DNA of 48,740 nucleotides from CF-162 sp040882565 (GTDB lineage Bacteria > Chloroflexota > Dehalococcoidia > SM23-28-2 > RBG-16-64-32): NCBI GenBank assembly GCA_040882565.1, contig JBBEAZ010000001.1, positions 1 to 48,740 of the forward strand, written 5' to 3'. Positions 14,333 through 21,819 of this stretch are shown in pieces. How positions within the stretch are numbered: position 1 is the first letter of the stretch; every line of letters starts with the position of its first letter. The notes below the pieces were generated by a model. That model saw only the letters and a program-made list of their open reading frames with translations. It ran no database searches and was not told the DNA's origin. The translations under genes were made by a program, and so were the position numbers.

Positions 14333-14977
14333 ATGATGCGCTCTCGTCCGCAGCGGCTGGCCCTGGCGGCGCTGTCGGCCGTTGGCCTCACCGTTGTTGT
14401 GGGGGCCGCAGTTGTCGGAGCGATTTTGGTCGCAGGCGACAACGGGTCGGATGGCGGTGTGATTGACTCGCTGTCGAAGGATCAGCGTCGCGAGGTTGAG
14501 GCTAAGCTCAAAGACTCTCAGGACTCTGTGCAATTCACCTTATTATTTCCAGATTATCTGCCTGATACATTCGATCCCATTCCGCTCACCGGCTCTCCGC
14601 TTGATGGCCGTAGCGTTGACCTCATATTTGAGCGCGAGGACGATACCACCGAAGGGAGTGAGCGTCCTGTGTTCATCTGGATCCATGAATACAGCGGTCC
14701 TGCAGAGAATTTAAGTTGTGATACGGTCGGCGAGTCGCTAGATCCCTCATATTCGTGCACGGACTTAACGATAGGAGGGCAAGCAGTCGTGTCCCAACTG
14801 CAAGATGTGGGGCCCGACAAGCTCAGCCACACGGCACATGGAATAGTCGAGGGCCAACACGTTAGCGTCGACGTGAATTGGGCCCTGGAGACACCGCAGG
14901 GGAAGCTCGCAGGGTTGCCTGAGGAAAAGATTCAGGTCGCATTCGACATCCTGTCGTCGCTACGCCATCTGGATTGA
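14333..14977 (+). CDS. Membrane-anchored or secreted protein of unknown function
   Basis: A 214-aa protein starting at the double ATG 14333/14336 after AGGATG. Residues 10-35 form a signal anchor (LALAALSAVGLTVVVGAAVV). The outer part begins with a charged helix, then LLFPDYLPDTFDPIPL, reminiscent of DUF4367-type extracytoplasmic domains, and has two Cys (in LSCDTVG and YSCTDLT) that may pair. Codon use is visibly more AT-rich (TTATTATTT, GATTATCTG) than in the neighbours, which may mean recent transfer. It sits alone between two repeat copies. No function can be given. Confidence 0.65.
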   Translation: MMRSRPQRLALAALSAVGLTVVVGAAVVGAILVAGDNGSDGGVIDSLSKDQRREVEAKLKDSQDSVQFTLLFPDYLPDTFDPIPLTGSPLDGRSVDLIFEREDDTTEGSERPVFIWIHEYSGPAENLSCDTVGESLDPSYSCTDLTIGGQAVVSQLQDVGPDKLSHTAHGIVEGQHVSVDVNWALETPQGKLAGLPEEKIQVAFDILSSLRHLD

Positions 14978-15007
14978 GACTGGCTGGCGTACCAACGCCA
15001 ATGTGCG

Positions 15008-15046
15008 GCTGAGCCGTTGCCTTGGGGGTCCGGGGGCGTCCCCTGT
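15008..15046 (+). repeat. Partial, diverged copy of the three-hairpin repeat
   Basis: GCCGTTGCCTTGGGGGTCC and GGGGGCGTCCCC resemble the middle of the repeats at 14165 and 17268 (CGCTGCCGGGGG..TCGGGGGGTG.CCCCCC). Flanking parts are absent. It lies between the stop of the 214-aa gene and the stop of the HIT gene. Confidence 0.4.
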
Positions 15047-15388
15047 CTACCCCTCAGGCCCCAGCTTGTGCCCGCCGAGCACGTGCATGTGCAGGTGGCG
15101 CACCGTCATCCCCGCATCATCCCCCACGTTGAACGCGATCCGGTACCCGCTCTCCCGGATGCCCTCGTCCTTCGCCACTTTCGAGGCCGTCGCGAACATC
15201 CGCGTGATGATCGGCCCGTGCTCCCCGCGAATGTGGGCCGCCGTCGGAATATGCTCCCGAGGCAACACCAGGAAATGCCGCGGCGCCCGCGGGTTGATAT
15301 CGAGGATGATCACCACATGGTCGTCTTCGTAGAGCCGGTCGGCAGGGATGTTCCCCACGATGATGTTGCAGAACAGGCAGTCGGCCAC
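15047..15388 (-). CDS. HIT family nucleotide hydrolase/transferase
   Basis: A 113-aa protein of normal length for the HINT branch. It opens with DCLFCNIIVGNIPADRLYED and carries the histidine triad His98-Leu-His100-Met-His102 in RHLHMHVLGG. These proteins hydrolyse AMP-lysine or AMP-amine bonds and related nucleotides in the cytoplasm. GTG at 15388 is the start; the nearest ATG upstream is out of frame. Zn-binding Cys of the N-terminal CLFC are present. The stop abuts a partial repeat copy. Confidence 0.93.
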   Translation of the reverse strand: MADCLFCNIIVGNIPADRLYEDDHVVIILDINPRAPRHFLVLPREHIPTAAHIRGEHGPIITRMFATASKVAKDEGIRESGYRIAFNVGDDAGMTVRHLHMHVLGGHKLGPEG

Positions 15389-15438
15389 GGCGTCATTGTA
15401 CGTGGCGCGTACGGCGGCCTGCCAGTTGAGGCTGCGCG

Positions 15439-15678
15439 CTACGGCGCTTCGGCCGGCGCAACAACCTCGACCGCGTCTCCCGGAATCTCCTCCTCGGGCA
15501 CCGGCACGTCGAAGGTGCCGGCGGTGGGGACGACCTCCGGGCCGGCGTCGTCATCCCACGGCTGCCAGATCGCGGCGGCGACAATGAAGGCGACGGCCGA
15601 CACGAAGATAGTGAGGAGCAGCAGCGAGGAGACCGTTATCCGGGCCTCATCCGAGCCGGGCTGTTCGTAGTAATGCAT
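15439..15678 (-). CDS. Small single-span membrane protein with acidic tail
   Basis: A 79-aa protein, ATG at 15678 with GGAAGG 7 nt upstream. A cytoplasmic N-terminus of about 15 residues (MHYYEQPGSDEAR) is followed by one membrane span (VSSLLLLTIFVSAVAFIVAA) and a Pro/Glu/Asp-rich outer tail. No family recognised. It lies 50 nt upstream of the HIT gene in the same direction and may be co-transcribed. Confidence 0.55.
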   Translation of the reverse strand: MHYYEQPGSDEARITVSSLLLLTIFVSAVAFIVAAAIWQPWDDDAGPEVVPTAGTFDVPVPEEEIPGDAVEVVAPAEAP

Positions 15679-15810
15679 CGGGCGACCTTCCTGCGGGTTG
15701 CCTGCCCGCCGACAGGCTGGGGCTGGCCGGAGTATAACTTGTCCACACTGTTGTGGAAAAGATACCTGAGGAGGGCTTTTCGTTGCGCCGGTGTGTCGTT
15801 TGTGCCCCGA

Positions 15811-16611
15811 TCAGCGCTTAAGCCAGCGAATATACCGCTCAGCCGACTCCTCGACCGAGCGCTTGCCACCCTCCCGCACCTCGCTCCACCCGCCGTACAC
15901 CCGATCGAACGCGAACGGCCGCACCGCCTCGACGATCGCCCGCACCATCGCCTCCGACATCGGGATGAAGTTCGGGAAGCTGCGCATGAACGTCACGTAG
16001 CGCCGGTCCTGCGCCGGCGCGATCGTGTCCCCGGCGAAGATCGCCCCGCGACCCTCGGCGCCGCCCGCCCAGTGCACCACCGCGCTGCCCTCGAAGTGCC
16101 CACCGCACTGGATCCACGTCAGCCCCGGCCAGACCTCGCGCGTCCCCGACCACCACTCGATCCGCGCGTCCTGCCTCACTACCCACTCGCGGTCCGCCTC
16201 CGGCAGATACAGCGGCGCGTCAAACCGCTGCGACCACTCGCACATCACCCCGTAAAAGTGCGGATGCGACACCGCGATCCCCTGCACCCCGCCGAGCGCG
16301 TTCACCGCCTCGACCGTCGCGTCGTCCAGGTACGAAATGCAGTCCCACAGAAAGTTCCCGTGCTCCGTCACGATCAGCAGCGCCCGCTGCGTAATCGCAA
16401 ACGGCGGCGTCGTGCGAATCGCATGCACGCCCGGATCGACCTCCGCAATCGTGTTGCCGAACCCCTCCGCCGCCATCTTCTCCAGTGACGTCCACTGCTG
16501 CCCGGAAGGCGCGACATACTGCCGCTCGTCCTCACAGACGATGCACTTCGCCGGCGGCTCCCGAGACGGCGGGTACTGCACGCCGCACGTGCGGCAGATG
16601 AAGGCGGTCAC
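15811..16611 (-). CDS. MBL-fold metallohydrolase with N-terminal zinc ribbon
   Basis: A 266-aa protein starting at GTG 16611. The N-terminus holds CRTCG (Cys6, Cys9) and CIVCE (Cys23, Cys26), a rubredoxin-like zinc ribbon. The metallo-beta-lactamase fold follows. The usual HxHxDH reads HPHFYG, so the Asp-His of the second metal site is missing, while GGHFEGS and the later FAGDTI are kept. Homologues with SHPHFY-type motifs exist in a separate MBL branch of unknown substrate. It is probably cytoplasmic and binds one metal, or two with altered ligands. It is divergent from the lipoprotein gene at 16656 with under 50 nt between. Confidence 0.8.
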   Translation of the reverse strand: MTAFICRTCGVQYPPSREPPAKCIVCEDERQYVAPSGQQWTSLEKMAAEGFGNTIAEVDPGVHAIRTTPPFAITQRALLIVTEHGNFLWDCISYLDDATVEAVNALGGVQGIAVSHPHFYGVMCEWSQRFDAPLYLPEADREWVVRQDARIEWWSGTREVWPGLTWIQCGGHFEGSAVVHWAGGAEGRGAIFAGDTIAPAQDRRYVTFMRSFPNFIPMSEAMVRAIVEAVRPFAFDRVYGGWSEVREGGKRSVEESAERYIRWLKR

Positions 16612-16655
16612 GGTTGAGAGTATATTAGACGCCTGTCTGAGGGCCGGAAGACAAA

Positions 16656-17208
16656 ATGTTGCTGTTGAGGAGTCTGCTGATCGTCGCGCTGGGCTTATTG
16701 TTCCTTGCTTGCGGCGATGGTGAGGACAGCGATCAGACCGGCGACACAGACGGCGGCGACACAGTCAATACCGACCACCCGAAAGACACTGGTGACCTCA
16801 CGCTTGATTGGTACTTCCATGACGCCGCCGCCATCGCTGCTGTGCATTCGATCAGCGTGGGTGCGCTCCGGGTAGATCTCGACTACTCTGGCGAGCCTCT
16901 CGAAGTATTCCACACTGCGATGAGTGGCAGCCGAGAAGCGCTATCTGTCGCAATCACGTCGATGCGTGAACTTGAGCCACCCGCTGAGGCGGACGAACAC
17001 CAAGCGATGATCGAGGCCGGCGAACAGTACCTTTGAGAGCTACGACGAACTCCTCGCGCAGATTCAGGCTGCGGACAGCGTGGCGGAGCTACCCGCGCCT
17101 GGAACCGGCCCGTTTGCGCGAGGTGGTGCTGCGTTTGCTGACGCGTGCAGCGCGTTACAGGACGTCGCTACCGCTAACGATATCGACGCAGACCTGCAGT
17201 GTGACTAG
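16656..17208 (+). CDS. Lipoprotein of unknown function, interrupted by a +1 frameshift at CTT-TGA
   Basis: The first frame (16656-17036) encodes a lipoprotein: signal MLLLRSLLIVALGLLFLAC with lipobox Cys, an Asp/Thr-rich linker and a helical domain, ending in EAGEQYL at TGA. In the +1 frame from 17032 the reading goes on as FESYDELLAQIQAAD and ends ADACSALQDVATANDIDADL-QCD at TAG 17206. This tail matches the end of the intact lipoprotein at 40551-41183 (ACLALQDLADAASSGADLGC), and the stretch before the shift matches too (LEPPAEADEHQAMI versus LDPPDEAAAAHASYI). So one gene of about 183 codons is split by one base. It may be a mutation, a sequencing error or programmed frameshifting. Confidence 0.7.
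17028..17037 (+). other. Candidate +1 frameshift site TAC-CTT-TGA-G
   Basis: The zero frame reads TAC CTT TGA. Slippage of the Leu tRNA from CTT to TTT puts GAG AGC TAC in frame. CUU-UGA is the shift site of the bacterial prfB (RF2) gene. The SD-like stimulator that prfB has 3 nt upstream is not evident here (only GAGGCC, about 12 nt away). Confidence 0.35.
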
Positions 17209-17267
17209 AAGACTGATTCAGCGCCAATTGCAGCCGAGTTCAGAACCGCTGTTCATCCATTTGCCCT

Positions 17268-17362
17268 CGCCCCAACGCGAAGGTGCAGCGGAGTCGCTGC
17301 CGGGGGGCTCGGGGGGTGCCCCCCGAAGATCCCCTCCTTTTAAGGATGGGGTGGGGCGGGGG
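17268..17362 (+). repeat. Three-hairpin intergenic repeat, copy 2
   Basis: Begins GCCCCAACGCGAAGGT. Hairpin 1 is GCAGCG/CGCTGC, hairpin 2 GGGGGG/CCCCCC, hairpin 3 CCCCTCCTT/AAGGATGGGG, then a G-rich tail. The third stem differs in sequence from copy 1 but still pairs. It ends just before the stop of the UbiA gene on the other strand. Confidence 0.75.
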
Positions 17363-17377
17363 CTCCCACCAGTGCGG

Positions 17378-18391
17378 CTAAAGCGCTTCGTTCAGCGCCA
17401 GCTGCAGCGACAGCCCCAACACAAACAGCATCCCGAACCGCCGGTTGTGAATGAACGCGATCGCGACGAACCACAACGGCCAGCCCCGGTACCCCTGCGG
17501 CCGCTCCTCCGGCTTCGGCCGGCGGTAGAACTGGTACAGCTGCCACAAGAGCGGCAGCGCTCCGATCACCAGCGCCAGCGCCCACATCTCCTGCCAGACC
17601 GCCAGCGCCGCCGCAGACACGTACATCGCGACGCTGAGCACAATCGTCACCCAGCGCGCCGCCTTCTCGCCCAGCACGATCGGCATCGTGCGGATGCCCT
17701 TCGAGGTATCGAACGTGATCTTATCCAGGTGCTTGCCAAAGAGCACAGTAGTCACGCCGAGGCCGTACGGCACAGACGCGAGCACCACCCACCACGGCAA
17801 CTCCTCCGCCATCACGTAATACGAGCCGCCGATCATCAGCGGCCCCCAGACGATGAACACAGCCAGTTCGCCCATCCCGAAGTACTTCAGCGGGATCGGC
17901 CCGCCCGAGTAGAACAGCAACACAAACGCCCCGCCAAGCGCGAACGCCAGCACCCACAACCCCGCCGCCACCGTCAGGTAAACGCCGATCGCCGTCGCCA
18001 GCGCCAGGATGACCAGCGTGACGAGCAGGAACTCGCTCATGTTCTTCTTGGCGCCGACGAACGGGTGCGGCCCGTACGTCGCGCGCGGCGAGTCCGGCGT
18101 ATCGATGCCGTGCTGGAAGTCCCAGAAGTCGTTCACGAGGTTGCTCCCCGTGTGCGCCAGCGCCAGCCCGGCCACCAGCAGCACCAGCAGCCCGATGCTG
18201 AACTGGTCGTCGAACATCGCCAGCAACCCGCCGATGATCGCCGAGATCACGCTCATCACCACCACCGACACGCGCCCGAGGATCAACCAGCGCGAAAGTG
18301 GATCGACCTCGGCAGGGTCAACCCGGGGAATCGTGTAAAGCGCCCGGAGCCAGAGCCTGGGGCCGGAGATGGACTCAGTTGCGGTGGTCAT
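17378..18391 (-). CDS. UbiA-family prenyltransferase (MenA-like)
   Basis: A 337-aa integral membrane protein with about eight to nine hydrophobic segments. The first Asp-rich motif is NLVNDFWDFQHGID (Asn87, Asp88, Asp91, Asp97), the second GKHLDKITFDTSKGIRT. These bind prenyl diphosphate through Mg2+. MenA transfers a prenyl tail to 1,4-dihydroxy-2-naphthoate in menaquinone synthesis; the NDxxDxxxxxxD spacing and length fit MenA better than UbiA, but other aromatic acceptors are possible and no men genes lie nearby. ATG at 18391 follows GGAGG by 6 nt. The gene stands alone; the Fic gene lies just upstream in the same direction... on the minus strand, ending 67 nt away from this start. Confidence 0.85.
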   Translation of the reverse strand: MTTATESISGPRLWLRALYTIPRVDPAEVDPLSRWLILGRVSVVVMSVISAIIGGLLAMFDDQFSIGLLVLLVAGLALAHTGSNLVNDFWDFQHGIDTPDSPRATYGPHPFVGAKKNMSEFLLVTLVILALATAIGVYLTVAAGLWVLAFALGGAFVLLFYSGGPIPLKYFGMGELAVFIVWGPLMIGGSYYVMAEELPWWVVLASVPYGLGVTTVLFGKHLDKITFDTSKGIRTMPIVLGEKAARWVTIVLSVAMYVSAAALAVWQEMWALALVIGALPLLWQLYQFYRRPKPEERPQGYRGWPLWFVAIAFIHNRRFGMLFVLGLSLQLALNEAL

Positions 18392-18458
18392 GCTGGGCCT
18401 CCGTCGATAGCGGGTATGGCGGGGCTATTGTAGCACTTTGTGAAATCGTGCACGAGCC

Positions 18459-19577
18459 CTACTCTTCAGGCAACTTCTGCCCCCCCGAGACATCGGGGGT
18501 GTAATAGCGCCCGCGTCCCTCGCCGTGCGGGACCAGCCAACCTCCTGCCACCAGGCTCCTCAGATCTCGCGATGCCGTGACGTCGCTCACCCCCGCGATC
18601 TCCGTGTAGTCGGATCGCGTCAGCCGCCCCATCCTCAAGGCAAAGATGATCCCTTCAGTCTGACGATGACTGATGTTGCTTCCCTGCAGAGCCGCATACA
18701 CTTGCTCCACGCTCCGGTGCCAATCTGTCAGCTCCGTCTGGAGCTGCACACCATGGGCCATCACCGCCTGCACAAACCATTCCAGCCAAGGCGTCGCGTC
18801 ATAACCAGGGTTGAAGGTCACGCCCAGGGTCCGCTCGATCGCCGAGAAGTACTCATGCCGCCGCTCGGCGATGAATGCTTCCAACGACAACAGCTTCTTG
18901 AAGTGGAACGTCGATCGTTGAAGAATGAGAGTCGCCACGCCACGCGCAACCCGGCCATTGCCGTCCCAGAACGGATGCACAGCCACCAGGTGGATGTGCG
19001 CTATGCCCGCACGGAGCACCGGGCTCAGTTCGTCGCTTGCGCCGGCCTTCAGCCACAGACCGAAGCTCCGCATCAGGTCTGGCACCGCGCCGGCATCTGG
19101 CGGGGTGAACGGTCCTACCGTGTTCTGCCCGGTCCGATACCTTCCTTCGGTGAGTTTGTCGTTCAGCCCCTTCAAGAACTCCCGATTGAGCTGTCTGACG
19201 ACCAGCTCATCAAGTTCGATGTCGCGCTCGTCGCTCACGTAGTCGATGAACTCGTACGCGCTGAGGGCGTTCAGGTTGGCCAGCTCGTCCTCTGTAGCCC
19301 GCCCGCCCGCGCCCCTTCGACTGAGTTCGTCGACTTCCTCGTCGTTGAGAGTCGCGCCCTCGATGCGGGTCGTCGCGGCAGCCCTGCGGACCCGGACTTG
19401 TCGCTTTATCCACGCCTCGTGCTTCGGCATGATGAGCATGTTCTGGATTAGCCAGGCGGAGCGGTCTATGTTCTCCAGGTTCGCGGCCATGGCCGGCGTG
19501 ATGTCGAATTTCGGAGCGAAGATCGTATCATTCGCGGCACCAGAGCCCAGCGTCTGCGGCGGAAACCTATCAGTCAT
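18459..19577 (-). CDS. Fic-family protein (class II) with C-terminal winged helix
   Basis: A 372-aa protein starting MTDRFPPQTL. The Fic core motif HPFWDGNGRVAR (201-212) is complete, with the catalytic His201. An N-terminal inhibitory helix motif T69-x3-E73-G74 (TTRIEG) makes it a class II enzyme whose activity is self-restrained. Residues about 300-365 form a winged helix (RLTRSDYTEIAGVSDVTASR, then DLRSLVAGGWLV), so the C-terminus can probably bind DNA. Fic enzymes usually transfer AMP to hydroxyl groups of target proteins; the target is unknown. No separate antitoxin gene is adjacent, as expected for class II. The SD is weak. Confidence 0.9.
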   Translation of the reverse strand: MTDRFPPQTLGSGAANDTIFAPKFDITPAMAANLENIDRSAWLIQNMLIMPKHEAWIKRQVRVRRAAATTRIEGATLNDEEVDELSRRGAGGRATEDELANLNALSAYEFIDYVSDERDIELDELVVRQLNREFLKGLNDKLTEGRYRTGQNTVGPFTPPDAGAVPDLMRSFGLWLKAGASDELSPVLRAGIAHIHLVAVHPFWDGNGRVARGVATLILQRSTFHFKKLLSLEAFIAERRHEYFSAIERTLGVTFNPGYDATPWLEWFVQAVMAHGVQLQTELTDWHRSVEQVYAALQGSNISHRQTEGIIFALRMGRLTRSDYTEIAGVSDVTASRDLRSLVAGGWLVPHGEGRGRYYTPDVSGGQKLPEE

Positions 19578-19642
19578 GACATGAATAATAGCATCATCCG
19601 GTGCATTCGTGTCAAAGTGCGGAGATTGTCGCCAGGCCGAGC

Positions 19643-20863
<1,221 letters not shown>

Positions 20864-20870
20864 CTCGGCC

Positions 20871-20898
20871 CACTGTCCACTGTCCACTGTCCACTGTC
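20871..20898. repeat. Four perfect heptamers CACTGTC between thrB and lysC
   Basis: Four exact CACTGTC units in tandem fill the gap between the thrB stop (20903-20901) and the lysC start (20863). On the coding strand they read GACAGTG. They leave lysC with only a weak SD and take up the place where a ribosome site should be. Confidence 0.85.
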
Positions 20899-20900
20899 CA

Positions 20901-21773
20901 CTACGCAACCGCCTCCGCCCCGTGCTCCGACGGCCGCGTGATGATCGCCTCCCCCGGCGTTTCGTGCAGCAGCCCCGCATCGCGCATCGCGTCCGCGATC
21001 GCCTCGGCGTTCGCCGTCGCCAGCGCGCAGATCGTCGACCCGCTCCCCGAGAGGTACGCGCAGTGCGCGCCCGCGGCCTTCGCCGCCTCGAAGATCGGGT
21101 ACATCGCCGGCATCAGCTCCGAGCGCTGCCGCTGGTGCAGCCGGTCCTGCGTCGCCGCGTCGAGCAGGTCGAAGCGCCCGCGCGCCATCGCCGCCACCAT
21201 CAGCGCCGCGCGGCTGATGTTGTACACAGCATCCGCCCGCGAAAGCGAGTCGGGGACGACGCGCCGAGCGTCCTTCGTCGCCATCCGCAGCTCCGGCACG
21301 AACAGAACCGCCTTCAGCCCGGCCGGCAGCGGCGCGGCCGTGTGCAGGACGCGCTCGCCCTCCACGACCGACACCTGGAAGCCGCCGAACAGCGCGGGCG
21401 CGACGTTGTCCGCGTGCCCCTCGAGCTCCGTCGCCAGCGCCAGCAGTTCCTCGCGGTCCAGCCTGTCGCCTGCGAGCTGGTTCGCCCCAACGAGCCCGCC
21501 GATCCGCGCCACCGCGCTCGCCCCGAGCCCGCGCGCGATCGGCAGCGAGCCCGAGTACGTGGCGTGGAGCTGGTTCGGGTCCTCGCGCAACCGGTCGAAC
21601 ACCCGCCGAGCCGCCACCAGTGCCATCGCCGGCATCGCCTCATCCTCCGTCCGCTCCCCCGACCGCCGCACCGTAATCGTCCCCCACAAATCGAGCGCCA
21701 GCCCGAGGCAATCAAACCCCGGCCCCAGGTTGGCACTGGTAGCCGGCACTCTCACAGAAACAGCGTCAGACAT
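20901..21773 (-). CDS. thrB: Homoserine kinase
   Basis: Phosphorylates homoserine before threonine synthase. A 290-aa GHMP-family kinase: the N-terminus VRVPATSANLGPGFDCLGLA, the ATP loop PIARGLGASAVARIGG (GLGxSA type) and the C-terminal SGSGSTICAL are all present. MSDAVSVRVPA is taken as the start; the longer frame (21797) has no support. It forms a two-gene unit with lysC, uniting the first step of the aspartate pathway with a step of the Thr branch. The spacer is a heptamer array. Confidence 0.95.
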   Translation of the reverse strand: MSDAVSVRVPATSANLGPGFDCLGLALDLWGTITVRRSGERTEDEAMPAMALVAARRVFDRLREDPNQLHATYSGSLPIARGLGASAVARIGGLVGANQLAGDRLDREELLALATELEGHADNVAPALFGGFQVSVVEGERVLHTAAPLPAGLKAVLFVPELRMATKDARRVVPDSLSRADAVYNISRAALMVAAMARGRFDLLDAATQDRLHQRQRSELMPAMYPIFEAAKAAGAHCAYLSGSGSTICALATANAEAIADAMRDAGLLHETPGEAIITRPSEHGAEAVA

Positions 21774-21819
21774 AGCGCGGCCATCGTATCGCCGCACCCC
21801 CCGCCGGTCTAGCGAACGC

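Noticed and set aside
17033..18433. A 466-codon plus-strand frame opposite the UbiA gene
   Set aside because: Only its first part (to 17208 in the joined frame) is supported as the tail of the split lipoprotein; the rest is Arg/His-rich antisense of an intact membrane protein gene.
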